64,000 nt of DNA from Thioclava atlantica (GCF_000737065.1 NZ_AQRC01000001.1:1-64000), one strand, 5' to 3'. Numbered from the stretch's first letter, positions 7,640 through 17,290 are shown. Notes: generated from the letters alone by a model not told the origin. Translations and numbers: made by a program.

Positions 7640-7793
7640 GTTCGTTTCCCAAAGAGAGCAGTGTGAAATTCGCCTCTCCGGGAAAGTTATCCCTAGTAGG
7701 TCTGCCAGTCCAATCTCTCTCCGATGCGGAGCATGGAATTTTCCTGAAATTTTCCGACCGGAATTTTCAGGTCGGCGATGGACACTGGGTCCC
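7640..7793 (+). promoter_or_regulatory. Candidate oriT/control region upstream of MobV relaxase
   Basis: The non-coding gap between divergent ydcF and the relaxase gene carries short repeats: GGAATTTTC occurs at about 7735 and again at about 7760, and CCGACC (7754-7759) pairs with GGTCGG (7770-7775) over a 10-nt loop. MobV origins normally lie just upstream of the mob gene and contain such hairpins, so an oriT here is plausible. No known MobV nic consensus was identified. Confidence 0.35.
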
Positions 7794-9308
7794 ATGAAAG
7801 ACCTTGTAACTCCTCCCGCCGATGTGGCGCGCTCCAATCCTCGGGCCGCGTCGACCCGTGTGCAAACCTGCACCCTCTCAAAGGCGCGGAGCCAACGCGC
7901 ACATGACTATCGGCTGGGGCATATCCCCGCCTATGTCGACCAGACGAAGCTGCGCGACAACCGCGTGCTGATCCGTTTGCGTCCGCTTACACAGGTGCGC
8001 GCCGAGAATGCGCGGCTTCGCGAACAGGCCGGTCATCAGCGCAAGATGAAATCGAACGCGGCGGTGGTCTTGCGAGGGGTGATCACTTTCGGCGTGCTTG
8101 CCGCGCGAGATTTCATGAAGCTCTCGCCGAAGCGGCAGAACAGGGCATTTAAAAAGCTGGCCCGGAGCTTGGCCAAGAAGTTCGCCACGCGAGTGGAGTC
8201 ACTGGTCGTTCACCTCGATGAAACGACGATCCACGCACATTTCATGCTGCGTGCCTACGACCGTTTCGGCCATGCGCTTAGCGACAAGATCAAGCGCGAT
8301 GTCACCGTCTCGATCCAAGATCTCACGCACCGCGTGCTCGCGCGCTTCTGCCCCAAAATCGAACGGGGACATCGCAAGCTCGATCGCCTTGCTGCCGGCG
8401 CGGATTATGTCGACACACTCCATCGGAGCGTGCGGAAACTCCATCAGGACCTGCCGCGTGAAATCGCAGAACGAGAGGCGAAACTCGCTGCGCTGGAGAT
8501 CGCGAAGGCAGAGCTCCAGGCCGAGATCGAAGAGGGGCGCAAAGATCTCGATCGCCTGAGCGAGACGCAGCGCGCCGAGCGCATTGCCCTGGCGTCACGG
8601 GAAACGGAGATGGAGGCCCGAGCGCGGGAGATCGATGCGCGGGATGCGGATGTTCGGGCGCAAGAGGAGAAGCAGCAAGAGCGCGAAGATGGGCTCGACC
8701 GGCGGGAGGCGAGTATCGACAAAGACAAAGCAGATCTTGCCAGGGAGCGACAGGCGCAACTTTTAGCCGCAGACCAACTTGTCAAGCAGGAGGAAGAGAT
8801 CGAGGTGGTGCGCGCTGAGGCCAAGAAAACTCAGTCGACCTACGGTGCCGCGCTTGCTGCAATGGAGGGGGCTCTTGCGGAAATTTCAGGTGGAACCCTG
8901 CGACGCGACCCTGCCACAGGCAAGCTCGTGATGAGGGACGCATCTCTTCTACGGGCGCTCCCGGAGGAATTGCGCGTGGGGCTTTTGCGACCTGTGCGCG
9001 GGCTCGTGGATATCAGGTCGCGGGTAGATCAACGATCCAGGGAGCTCGATAGAAGGGGCCGGGACTTCGAGGAAAAGCAGGCCGCCGTTGGCGAGGTCAT
9101 AACTGCGCTTGCCGAGGGCCGTGCCGAAATCTCGCGTGGCGCCATCGTGATGCGGGACATGCCTGTGTCTCTCAAGGCGCTCGGTCGGAAAAAGGAGGAC
9201 TGGATGATCCAGGCTGTTCTCGATCTCATCGTGCGGGCTGGTGAAGTCGGGGGCGGCGGTCTGCAGCCGTCGCGCGATGACGAGATTGATGGGCCGGGGT
9301 TTGGGTAG
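7794..9308 (+). CDS. MobV (Pre/Mob) family relaxase
   Basis: The 504-aa protein has the MobV catalytic signature HLDETTIHAHFML near residue 142, matching the HxDE...PHxH metal-binding motif III of plasmid Mob/Pre relaxases that nick oriT. The first ~200 residues form the relaxase domain. Residues about 225-350 are a long Glu/Lys/Arg-rich coiled coil, usual in this family, and the C-terminus is variable. No coupling protein or replication gene is present, so this is a mobilisation gene that depends on a helper. The ATG at 7794 is taken because it is the first in frame; the N-terminus is less typical than the motif. Confidence 0.85.
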   Translation: MKDLVTPPADVARSNPRAASTRVQTCTLSKARSQRAHDYRLGHIPAYVDQTKLRDNRVLIRLRPLTQVRAENARLREQAGHQRKMKSNAAVVLRGVITFGVLAARDFMKLSPKRQNRAFKKLARSLAKKFATRVESLVVHLDETTIHAHFMLRAYDRFGHALSDKIKRDVTVSIQDLTHRVLARFCPKIERGHRKLDRLAAGADYVDTLHRSVRKLHQDLPREIAEREAKLAALEIAKAELQAEIEEGRKDLDRLSETQRAERIALASRETEMEARAREIDARDADVRAQEEKQQEREDGLDRREASIDKDKADLARERQAQLLAADQLVKQEEEIEVVRAEAKKTQSTYGAALAAMEGALAEISGGTLRRDPATGKLVMRDASLLRALPEELRVGLLRPVRGLVDIRSRVDQRSRELDRRGRDFEEKQAAVGEVITALAEGRAEISRGAIVMRDMPVSLKALGRKKEDWMIQAVLDLIVRAGEVGGGGLQPSRDDEIDGPGFG

Positions 9309-9516
9309 GTGGTATGTCCTTGAATGCCCTCGGCACCACCGAAATCGCTCGCATCGAATGACGGCAATGGGGGAGAGGGGGCACACCTCGGAAGCGAGCT
9401 CTGCAATAATGCACTGAGCTGGTGAAAAGCGCTTCGACTGAGGGCAAAAAAGAGAAATTCAATTCATCGAGATGCCTAACTTGTCTCAGCTTCACGCCAC
9501 GGCGTAGGCTGAAAAC

Positions 9517-10884
9517 ATGGCCCGCTCTCTGAAAGGTCTCTTAGAAGAATCCATGTCGCAAGGTCAAAGCATGTTCACAGGTCCCCAGCTCATCGCGCGA
9601 CAGGCATCAGCTCTTGCCATGACACCGGAGCTCCGGCGTGCGATCAGCTTGCTGAAGCTCTCTAATTCCGAACTAACCAAGGAATTGCTCCGCGAGGCCG
9701 CTGTGAACCCGGCCCTTACGGTCAGCGCCCCTACACAGGATGTGACACTGAACCTATGGAAGCCGCCTTCGGGAGTGAAGCCCAGGCCGCCACAAATGCA
9801 AGTTGGCATCGGCGGCGGCTTGGGGGAGGCGCTGGGAGTGGCGGGGAGCCCCGGTCTGCAGGAGCATATCTTGCACGAGCTGCGTCTGGTGCTTCGCGAT
9901 CCGGAGGACCTCGCGATTGGCGAAGCCTTAGCGGAGGCCGTCTCTCCTTGGGGGTGGCTCGATCGCTCCGTCGGTGAGGTCGCGGAGGAGATCCAAGTGC
10001 CCGCGCAAAAAGTGGAGGTGGTTCTCAGCCGTGTCCAGGAAATCGAACCAGCGGGCCTGTTTGCACGCGACTTGCGTGAGTGTCTGTGGTTGCAAGCTCA
10101 GGACCGGGACTTGCTGTCCCCGGTGATGGCCTGCCTGCTGAACAATTTGCCGCTGCTGGCCGAGGGGGGCTTGACGGAGCTGGCGCGATTGAGTGATGCG
10201 ACCGAAGATGAGATTAGGGCGCATCTTGCGCTCATCCGCAACTTCGATCCGAAGCCAGGTCTGCGTTTCGATCCCGCCTCTCCTCCGCCGAGCGAGCCAG
10301 ATATCATCGTGCGTCGCAGGCGGGGTGGATGGCGCGTCTCTCTGAATAATTCGACCCTGCCTGAGATTGACATTAATAATCGCGCCAAGCACGGAAGCGA
10401 GGATCTCCGCGCAGCAGAACTTCTGCGGCGCGCCGTGGTCCGCCGCAACGAAACGCTGCTCCACCTCGCAACTGAGATCGTCCAGTGTCAGAGCGGATGG
10501 CTCGAAGCGGGCCCCGCTCGACTTGCGCCGATGAGCTTCTCCAGCCTGGCTGCGGCGCTTGGCTTGCATGAGACAACGGTGGGGCGCCTTGCCGCCGGAC
10601 GAATGATGGCTACACCGCGCGGAACGGTGACATTGCGTGCACTTTGTAGCGCTTCGATTGCGACGCAAAATGGGGAGCACATTTCAGCGGTAGCGCTGCG
10701 CCATCGCATTGCGGCGATGATCGCGCAGGAGGGAAGTAAGCCGCTGAACGATGTGCAGATTGTCGAAAACCTAGCGGATGCAGGTATTCTTTTGGCGCGC
10801 CGGACGGTGGCAAAATACCGTAGCCAGATGGGGATACCCAACGCTTCGGTGCGGGAAGAAAAACTCGGCTCTGCGGGCGCGTGA
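9517..10884 (+). CDS. rpoN: RNA polymerase sigma-54 factor paralogue
   Basis: The 455-aa product has region I (QLIARQASALAMTPELRRAI then LLKLS), the core-binding domain, the HTH segment LHETTVGRLAAGRMMATPRG, and the RpoN box ARRTVAKYRSQMGI near the C-terminus. It therefore should direct transcription from -24/-12 promoters with an AAA+ activator. The start could also be M13 (9553), just before the region I core. It sits alone, without the hpf/ptsN genes that usually follow the housekeeping rpoN, and 200 bp before an ABC operon with a -24/-12 promoter. It looks like an accessory paralogue dedicated to few promoters. Confidence 0.93.
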   Translation: MARSLKGLLEESMSQGQSMFTGPQLIARQASALAMTPELRRAISLLKLSNSELTKELLREAAVNPALTVSAPTQDVTLNLWKPPSGVKPRPPQMQVGIGGGLGEALGVAGSPGLQEHILHELRLVLRDPEDLAIGEALAEAVSPWGWLDRSVGEVAEEIQVPAQKVEVVLSRVQEIEPAGLFARDLRECLWLQAQDRDLLSPVMACLLNNLPLLAEGGLTELARLSDATEDEIRAHLALIRNFDPKPGLRFDPASPPPSEPDIIVRRRRGGWRVSLNNSTLPEIDINNRAKHGSEDLRAAELLRRAVVRRNETLLHLATEIVQCQSGWLEAGPARLAPMSFSSLAAALGLHETTVGRLAAGRMMATPRGTVTLRALCSASIATQNGEHISAVALRHRIAAMIAQEGSKPLNDVQIVENLADAGILLARRTVAKYRSQMGIPNASVREEKLGSAGA

Positions 10885-10885
10885 T

Positions 10886-10906
10886 TTTCGCGCAAAGCGT
10901 GCGAAA
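10886..10906 (+). terminator. Possible weak terminator after rpoN
   Basis: TTTCGC (10886-10891) and GCGAAA (10901-10906) can pair over a 9-nt loop just after the rpoN stop. There is no convincing T-run, so this may be a pause or processing site. Confidence 0.25.
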
Positions 10907-11007
10907 TTCGCGCCAACTCCGTCCAAACTTTTCTAGTCTCCGGATGACGTTTTATTACATCACTGATTATAAAGCATTTTAGTCAGAGGGTCCAACCTCG
11001 ACCCTTG

Positions 11008-11023
11008 TGGCACAGTTCCTGCA
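11008..11023 (+). promoter_or_regulatory. Sigma-54 (-24/-12) promoter of the peptide-type ABC operon
   Basis: TGGCAC (11008-11013) and CTGCA (11019-11023) match the sigma-54 consensus TGGCAC-N5-TTGCW. The invariant GG and GC pairs are 12 bp apart, as required. Transcription would start near 11,034, about 50 bp before the ATG at 11,083. An AAA+ enhancer-binding protein would be needed; none is encoded in the window. Confidence 0.75.
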
Positions 11024-11082
11024 TCAGATTTTGTGTCCACTAAAAAAAACGCGTTACACGTGACAGAACAGGGAGACAAAGA

Positions 11083-12621
11083 ATGAAGACGCTGCAGAAG
11101 ATACTAACTGCCACAGCGATAGCCCTTTGTGTAGGGACATCCGCCGCGTCGGCGACCGACTTGACAGTAGGATTTACGCTCGATGCTAACACGCTGGATC
11201 CGGCGAACCATCGCAAACGCGAAACCGAAACAATTATCCGGAACATGTATGACGGCATCCTGACGCGCGACTCCAACATGAAGGTCGTGCCGCAGATTGC
11301 TCAATCGATGGTTCAGGTCTCCCCTACCGTCTACGATTTCAAAATCCGCAAGGGCATCAAGTTTCATGATGGAAGTGAGCTGACGGCGGAAGACGTCAAG
11401 TTCACCATCGACCGCATCACAAAGGATGGGGGCATGGGCGACGGGCAAACAAGCCCGCGCCAGAGCTTAATGGGGCCAGTTGCCTCCACCGAGATTGTCG
11501 ATGGCGACACCGTGCGGATCACCCTAAGAGAGCCATGGCCGATCCTTCCCGCGATGCTTCCTTTCGAAGAAGTGGTTTCCAAGGCCTGGATTGAAAAGGT
11601 TGGCAATGACGGCGCTGCGACCTCGGAAAATGGGACCGGCCCCTTCAAATTGGCCGAGTGGCGCAAGGGGGATGCCATCATCATGGATCGCTTCGACGAT
11701 TACTATGGTGGTTCGCCCGATATTCCGCCGGTTGGGAAAGCCTGCGTCGATAGGGTGATCTTCAAGATCATCCCCGAAAGCGCCTCCCGCGTTGCCGCAC
11801 TGCTAGCTGGCGATGTCGATATTATCAATGAATTGCCGCCCTTCTCGGTCAAGCAGGTCGAGAACAATCCCGATACCGCTGTGATGAAGGTGAACGGCAC
11901 GCGCAGCTTCTTTATCGCCATGAATATGCAGGGCGAGTATTTCGATGATCCCAGAGTGCGCGAGGCGGCAGCCCATGCGATTGACAAGGATCTGATCATT
12001 GACCGGATCTTGGGCGGTAATGCCCAGCGGATCGAGGGTATATTGTCGCCCGACGCCTTTGCGGCCTCTACGGATTTGCACAGATACAGCTATGATCCTG
12101 AACTGTCCAAGAAACTGCTTGCTGAGGCCGGCTACCCTTCTGGCATCGATATCACCATGGATGTCGAGGGGGCGTTCAAAGATACGGCCGAAGCTGTTGC
12201 CTCGTTGCTGAGCAAGGCAGGCTTCCACACCAAAGTCGCTGTCGGCGAAGGTGCTCAACTTGCCGACAAGTGGCGGACTAAGGGCGGCAAAAAGACTGGC
12301 GATATGTACTTTACCAGCTGGGGCAACGGCTCGCTCGATCCCTACGATATCTTCACACCGACCCACAAGACGAACGATCGCGGCAACTCGGCGGGCTATT
12401 CCAATCCCGAGGTCGACAAGCTGCTCGATGAGGCTGCTGTCGAAGTCGACACTGCGAAGCGCGCCGAGATGTATCATCAGGCCGAGGTCATCGTGAACAA
12501 GGACCTGCCCTACATCTACCTCTGGGTGCCGGCGGATCTCTACGGTGTGTCGAAGCGCGTGAGGGGATGGAAGCCCAGTGCCGACAGCCGCATCAACCTG
12601 CACGACGCCTGCATCGAATAA
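11083..12621 (+). CDS. Peptide/nickel-type ABC transporter substrate-binding protein (SBP_bac_5)
   Basis: The 512-aa protein starts with a Sec signal peptide (residues 1-24, ending ASA) and continues with the family-5 solute-binding fold: LDANTLDPAN, RNMYDGILTRDSNMKVVPQI, IKFHDGSELTAEDVKFTIDR and a C-terminal DLPYIYLWVP segment. These periplasmic proteins bind di/oligopeptides, amino-acid derivatives or metal chelates. It is the first gene of a five-gene importer operon, with a GGGAG ribosome site before ATG 11,083. The terminal hydrolase gene suggests an amide or acyl-peptide substrate, which is inference. Confidence 0.93.
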   Translation: MKTLQKILTATAIALCVGTSAASATDLTVGFTLDANTLDPANHRKRETETIIRNMYDGILTRDSNMKVVPQIAQSMVQVSPTVYDFKIRKGIKFHDGSELTAEDVKFTIDRITKDGGMGDGQTSPRQSLMGPVASTEIVDGDTVRITLREPWPILPAMLPFEEVVSKAWIEKVGNDGAATSENGTGPFKLAEWRKGDAIIMDRFDDYYGGSPDIPPVGKACVDRVIFKIIPESASRVAALLAGDVDIINELPPFSVKQVENNPDTAVMKVNGTRSFFIAMNMQGEYFDDPRVREAAAHAIDKDLIIDRILGGNAQRIEGILSPDAFAASTDLHRYSYDPELSKKLLAEAGYPSGIDITMDVEGAFKDTAEAVASLLSKAGFHTKVAVGEGAQLADKWRTKGGKKTGDMYFTSWGNGSLDPYDIFTPTHKTNDRGNSAGYSNPEVDKLLDEAAVEVDTAKRAEMYHQAEVIVNKDLPYIYLWVPADLYGVSKRVRGWKPSADSRINLHDACIE

Positions 12622-12641
12622 GATCAGAGGGGAGAACGGGC

Positions 12642-13649
12642 ATGAGCCTCAGCAAGCTCCTGGAGCGTATCGCACAACTTGTGCCCGTTCTGCTGGGTGT
12701 CAGCGTCATCGCCTTTACGATGATGGCACTGACACCGGGCGATCCGGTGCAGATCATGATCGGTGATCAGGCCATTACCGCAGAACAAGAGGCGCAACTG
12801 CGTCACGACATGGGCCTCGACCGGCCGATGGTGGAACGCTTCTTCATCTTCCTCGGAAATGCCACGCATTTCGATTTTGGCGAAAGCTTCTATCACAAAC
12901 GTCCGGTTGCCGATGTGATCGCCGAGCGGATGCCCGCCACGATCGAACTCAGCCTCGTGGCCTTGGTCGTCGCGCTTGCGACCGCAATCCCCCTGGGCGT
13001 TCTGGCCGCGATCAAAAAGAACTCGATCTTCGATCGGATCGCCACGGTGGGGTCTTTGCTGGGAGTATCTTTACCGGGGTTCTGGTTCGGAATTCTGTTG
13101 CTGATGCTTTTTGCGGTGCATCTGCATCTCCTCCCGGTGTCGGGTCGGATCGGCTTTGATTCCGAGGTGCCCAACGTCACCGGCTTTCTTCTGATCGACA
13201 CCCTGGTCGCGGGGAACATGAAGGCGTTCGGGGACGCTGTCGCGCATCTCATCTTGCCTGCGATCACGCTTGGCTTGCCGATGACTGCAATCCTGATGCG
13301 GGTCACGCGCACCTCGATGCTGGAAGTGTTGCGACAGGATTATGTGACCTTTGCCGATGCCAAGGGGCTGTCGCGTCGTCGCGTGCTGTTTCGCCATGCG
13401 CTCAAAAATGCCCTGATCCCGACCGTCTCGGTGGCCGCGATCGAGACCGGCAGTCTGCTGGGTGGCAACATGATCGTCGAGACTGTCTATGGCTGGCCGG
13501 GCCTGGGCCGCCTTGTTGTCGAGAGCATCTTCTTGCGCAACTACCCGCTCGTTCAGGCGGCCGTGCTGTTCTACGCCGTGACCTACGTGCTTTTGAACTT
13601 CGTCGCCGACCTGCTTTACACCGTTCTGAATCCGAGGGTGAAACTGTGA
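12642..13649 (+). CDS. ABC transporter permease, DppB type
   Basis: The 335-aa inner-membrane protein begins with a transmembrane helix (LVPVLLGVSVIAFTMM) and the DppB-type N-terminal region PGDPVQIMIGDQ, with six membrane segments overall and the EAA-loop region RHALKNALIPTVS before the last helices. It pairs with the DppC-like permease, whose start overlaps its stop by 4 bp. The ATG at 12,642 follows a GGGGAGA ribosome site; upstream in-frame codons belong to the preceding gene. Confidence 0.93.
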   Translation: MSLSKLLERIAQLVPVLLGVSVIAFTMMALTPGDPVQIMIGDQAITAEQEAQLRHDMGLDRPMVERFFIFLGNATHFDFGESFYHKRPVADVIAERMPATIELSLVALVVALATAIPLGVLAAIKKNSIFDRIATVGSLLGVSLPGFWFGILLLMLFAVHLHLLPVSGRIGFDSEVPNVTGFLLIDTLVAGNMKAFGDAVAHLILPAITLGLPMTAILMRVTRTSMLEVLRQDYVTFADAKGLSRRRVLFRHALKNALIPTVSVAAIETGSLLGGNMIVETVYGWPGLGRLVVESIFLRNYPLVQAAVLFYAVTYVLLNFVADLLYTVLNPRVKL

Positions 13650-14536
13650 GCCTTGCAGCCGAAACCCCCGCCGCGTCGGAAACCATCCTGCGCCGCAATC
13701 TCGCGACTTTTTCCGGCAACCGGCTGGCGATGCTCTGTGCGCTGATCGTCGTGTTGTTCGTGGTGATGGCCGTTTTTGCTCCCTGGATCGCTCCGCATGA
13801 CCCGAACGAGACCGACCTGTTCCGCCGCCTGCAGCCGCCTGGCTGGATGGCCGGAGGGGAGTGGTCCTATTTTCTGGGCTGCGACGCGCTGGGGCGCGAT
13901 ATCCTCTCGCGCATCGTCTATGGGGCGCGGATCTCGATCTTCATCGGGATCGCGGTGATCTTGGTCGCGACCACGATCGGCATTCTCGCCGGTCTGGCTG
14001 CGGGCTATCTGCGGGGCTGGGTGGATATGGTGATCTCCCGGATCGTCGATATTCTCCTCGGCTTCCCCTATCTGATCTTCGCGATCGGCCTGATGGCGAT
14101 GATGGGGCCGGGGCTTTGGAACATCATCTTTGCGCTCGCCTACAAGGAATGGGTGATCCCGGCACGTGTCGTGCGGGGCGAAACCCTGGTGACGCGAGAG
14201 CTGGAATATGTCGAGGCGGCGCGCGCATTGGGCGCCTCGCGCGGGCATATCATGCTGCGCGAGATCCTTCCAAACGTGCTCTCTCCGGTGATCGTGGTGG
14301 CCACGATCCGGATGGCGCATGTGATCATTCTCGAAGCCTCGCTCTCCTTCCTGGGCCTCGGGGTCCAGCCGCCTACCGCATCCTGGGGATCTATGGTGTC
14401 CGACGGGCGCGCCTTCATCCTCGAAGCTTGGTGGGTTTCGACCTTCCCCGGCCTTGCGATCCTGTTTCTGGTGCTGGCGATCAATGTCGCGAGCCAGGGC
14501 CTTCGCGACGCTTTCGATCCGAGGTTTTCCGAATGA
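13646..14536 (+). CDS. ABC transporter permease, DppC type
   Basis: The 296-aa protein has the DppC features: a cytoplasmic N-terminus, first helix around residues 33-52, the periplasmic FLGCDALGRDILSRIVYG motif, and EAARALGASRGHIMLREILP as the cytoplasmic EAA loop that contacts the ATPases. The GTG start at 13,646 overlaps the previous stop (GTGA), a sign of translational coupling. Together with the DppB-type subunit it forms the import channel. Confidence 0.93.
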   Translation: MSLAAETPAASETILRRNLATFSGNRLAMLCALIVVLFVVMAVFAPWIAPHDPNETDLFRRLQPPGWMAGGEWSYFLGCDALGRDILSRIVYGARISIFIGIAVILVATTIGILAGLAAGYLRGWVDMVISRIVDILLGFPYLIFAIGLMAMMGPGLWNIIFALAYKEWVIPARVVRGETLVTRELEYVEAARALGASRGHIMLREILPNVLSPVIVVATIRMAHVIILEASLSFLGLGVQPPTASWGSMVSDGRAFILEAWWVSTFPGLAILFLVLAINVASQGLRDAFDPRFSE

Positions 14537-15528
14537 AAGACGCTTTGCTGGAGGTGCGCGACCTGCGCACGGTATTCGAGACGCGGGCCGGGCGGGTTTG
14601 TGCGGTGGACGGTGTCAGCGTGGCGGTGCGACGGGGCGAATGTCTCGGCATCGTGGGCGAGAGCGGCTCGGGCAAGAGCGTGACCTTCGCCTCGGTCATG
14701 GGCCTGGTGAAGGCACCGGGCCGGATCGAGAGCGGGACGATCGTGTTCGACGGGCGCGACCTGCGCGGTCTCAGCCCCCGTCAAATGCGAGCGGTCCGCG
14801 GACGCGACATGGCCATGACGATGCAGGACGCGCTGACCGCGCTCAATCCTGCGCTGAGCGTGGGCGAGCAGATCGCCGAAGTGCTGGAGGCCCATGACGA
14901 GACTCTGCCCACACGCGGAGCTGCGCGGCGCGCGGCGATCCGCAAGGCCTCGGTCGAAATGCTCGGGCTTGTCGGCATTCCGTCGGCCGAGACCCGGCTC
15001 CGGCAATATCCGCACGAGTTTTCAGGCGGGATGCGTCAGCGGATCATGATTGCGATTGCGCTGGCCTGCCGACCCAAGCTGCTGATCGCCGACGAGCCCA
15101 CCACTGCGCTCGATGTGACGATCCAAGCGCAGGTGCTCGAACTTATCTCGGACATTCGAAAAGAATTTGGGATGAGCGTGGCGCTGATCACGCATGATCT
15201 CGGGGTGGTGGCCGAACATTGCGACCGCGTGATGGTGATGTATGCCGGGCAGGTCGTCGAGGAAGGTCTGACTGCTGAGGTCATCGGCGCACCTAAACAT
15301 CCTTATACCCAAGGACTCTTGGCGTCGATCCCGCGCCCTGCACTACGCGGCGAGCCGATCCACCCGATTGAAGGGCAGGTGCCCGATTTGATTGATCTCG
15401 AACCGCAGTGCCGTTTCTACTCTCGCTGTTCGCAGCGGCGAGAGAGATGTCTCGCACCCATAGAAATGCGGGCCATCGGGCCCGCGCACAATGCCCGTTG
15501 CATCCTGGCCGGGGAGGAGGAAACGTGA
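14533..15528 (+). CDS. ABC transporter ATP-binding protein, DppD type
   Basis: The 331-aa ATPase shows Walker A GESGSGKS, signature FSGGMRQRI, Walker [13 protein letters not shown] and the H-loop [15 protein letters not shown], followed by the C-terminal oligopeptide-transporter extension with a Cys-rich [14 protein letters not shown] segment. It hydrolyses ATP to drive import with the DppF-type partner. The start overlaps the permease stop by 4 bp. Confidence 0.93.
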   Translation: MKDALLEVRDLRTVFETRAGRVCAVDGVSVAVRRGECLGIVGESGSGKSVTFASVMGLVKAPGRIESGTIVFDGRDLRGLSPRQMRAVRGRDMAMTMQDALTALNPALSVGEQIAEVLEAHDETLPTRGAARRAAIRKASVEMLGLVGIPSAETRLRQYPHEFSGGMRQRIMIAIALACRPKLLIADEPTTALDVTIQAQVLELISDIRKEFGMSVALITHDLGVVAEHCDRVMVMYAGQVVEEGLTAEVIGAPKHPYTQGLLASIPRPALRGEPIHPIEGQVPDLIDLEPQCRFYSRCSQRRERCLAPIEMRAIGPAHNARCILAGEEET

Positions 15529-16535
15529 GCCTGCTCAAAGTTGAAGGTCTGTCAAAACACTATCAAGGCAAACACGGACTCTTCGATCGTCTGACCGGCG
15601 CCCGGCACACGGTCGTCCGCGCCGTGAATGAAATCGACCTCACCGTCGAGAAGGGCGAAATTCTTGGGTTGATTGGAGAATCTGGCTGCGGAAAGTCTAC
15701 GCTCGGGCGCGCAATCCTGCGTCTTCATGAGCCGACCAGCGGCACGGTGAATTTTGATGGGGCGAACGTGACCACGTTGGATCCCGCTGCCCTCAAGGCC
15801 ATGCGGCGGCGGATGCAGATCATCTTTCAGGACCCGTATGCCTGTCTTAACCCACGGCGCACAGTGGCCGAGATCGTTGGCCTGCCGCTGAAGCTTCACG
15901 GCTTGGCGGCGAATGAAGCTGAGCAGCGTGAAAAGGTCGCGGCAATCTGCGCAAGGGTCGGTCTCAAACCTGGCCAGATCGATCGGTATCCCCATCAATT
16001 TTCAGGTGGTCAACGTCAACGGATCGGCATCGCGCGTGCCCTCATTTCGCATCCCGAATTCATTGTCTGCGACGAACCGGTGTCGGCGCTCGACGTCTCG
16101 ATCCAAGCGCAGATTATCGCACTGCTTCTGGAACTGAAGCGTGAGATGGGACTGACCTATCTCTTCATCAGTCACGACATCTCGGTAATAGGCTATCTCG
16201 CCGACCGGGTTGCGGTGATGTATATGGGTCAGATCGTCGAGATGGGCCCGGTTGAACAAATCCTAGCTAATCCGCGCCATCCCTACACGCAAAGCCTGAT
16301 GTCTGCGGTGCCAGAAGTTGACCATTCCGGGCCACGCAAACGGATCAAATTGAGCGGCGATCTACCTTCGCCATTACGTCCGCCTACCGGTTGTAAATTC
16401 CATACGCGTTGCCCATTGGCGGTAGACGCCTGCCGTAGCCAGCAGCCCGACATCGAGACGGTGGGCCCCGGTCATACAGCAGCCTGCCACCGGTTGGCCG
16501 AGAAACTCACCCTTCTTGACGAGGCCTCGGCGTGA
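15525..16535 (+). CDS. ABC transporter ATP-binding protein, DppF type
   Basis: The 336-aa second ATPase carries Walker [11 protein letters not shown]-loop [15 protein letters not shown], signature FSGGQRQRI, Walker [13 protein letters not shown] and the C-terminal [14 protein letters not shown] segment of oligopeptide importers. GTG start at 15,525 follows GGAGGA and overlaps the previous stop. Its stop in turn overlaps the start of the C45 hydrolase gene, so that enzyme was part of the operon. Confidence 0.93.
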   Translation: MSLLKVEGLSKHYQGKHGLFDRLTGARHTVVRAVNEIDLTVEKGEILGLIGESGCGKSTLGRAILRLHEPTSGTVNFDGANVTTLDPAALKAMRRRMQIIFQDPYACLNPRRTVAEIVGLPLKLHGLAANEAEQREKVAAICARVGLKPGQIDRYPHQFSGGQRQRIGIARALISHPEFIVCDEPVSALDVSIQAQIIALLLELKREMGLTYLFISHDISVIGYLADRVAVMYMGQIVEMGPVEQILANPRHPYTQSLMSAVPEVDHSGPRKRIKLSGDLPSPLRPPTGCKFHTRCPLAVDACRSQQPDIETVGPGHTAACHRLAEKLTLLDEASA

Positions 16536-16971
16536 GCGGTGTGATCACTCTCGATCTCAAGGGATCGGCTGAGGCGCGCGGGCTTGGGCAAGCGCAAGCT
16601 GGACGCGCCGAACAGGTGCGTGCGGCCACAATCGAGCGTGTCGCGCAGGCGCGTGCCGTTGGTTTGATTGACGTTGCGGCCGAAGAATATCTTGCGGCGC
16701 AAAGGTTGTTGCATAAACAAATCGACCCCGAGGGACTTGCTGAACTCGATGGCATAGCTTCGGGCTTCGACCTGGATCCTGCGGAACTCTTCGCTCACCT
16801 GCACCTCGGAACGCTGCGCGATCTGAAAGGGGGCGCGCGTTTGGATGATGGCTGTTCGGCTTGGGCGGTCACTGAGGGGCCTGACGGTCCGCTCGTTGTA
16901 AAAAATCGTGACGTCTCTGGCGCGCAATTGGGTATCCAGACAGTCGCGCGGCACGCGGGGCCGGATGTGAT
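16532..16971 (+). pseudogene. C45-family amidohydrolase/acyltransferase, 3' end lost to IS21
   Basis: The GTG-initiated frame, overlapping the preceding ATPase gene by 4 bp, encodes about 146 residues including LDDGCSAWAV, where the Cys is the N-terminal nucleophile of the C45 (acyl-CoA:6-aminopenicillanate acyltransferase-like) Ntn-hydrolases, and GPLVVKNRDVSG. After HAGPDVI it runs into the IS21 end at 16,972, so more than half of a normal ~350-aa protein is missing. In the intact operon it would probably hydrolyse an amide taken up by the transporter. Confidence 0.8.
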
Positions 16972-17290
16972 TGCGCACACCGACGCATCCGGTCGGGCAT
17001 TCCGACAACATCCGGTCAGGTGTTCCGGATATCCGGTCACCGCGAGACGTCGCCACTGTGCGTGCTTTCTTGATGTTGCCTCTGTTTGATGCGGTCAAGC
17101 TTTTCGAGGCTCGCGATAGGGGAGCCGCGCGCGGCGCCGTGCGCGCCCCACGACGCTGGCGCGGCGTCGCGCGTGGCAGTGGCCCTGTCGCGCGTCATGT
17201 TTCGTTCTTTCGCATTGAGGAGCCGTCCAAGGGCAGCCTGTGAGCGTTGTGGACGAAGCGGTCGAGGATTGGATCGGCGAAGGTCGGCTC
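16972..17290 (-). mobile_element. istB: IS21-family right-end fragment with istB 3' remnant
   Basis: 16,972-17,034 is the inverted copy of window bases 1-63 and starts with the terminal TG. On the minus strand, 17,290-17,195 encodes [20 protein letters not shown] and ends SMRKNET, the C-terminus of the IstB ATPase helper. istA and over 80% of istB are missing: at about 17,288-17,296 the IS passes without a gap into a cysteine desulfurase gene. A deletion or recombination therefore ended inside istB. Confidence 0.85.

Noticed and set aside
10601-10884. Idea that the rpoN gene is the housekeeping copy
   Set aside because: No hpf or ptsN-type gene follows, and it lies inside an IS-bounded accessory segment; an accessory paralogue fits better, though this is not proven.
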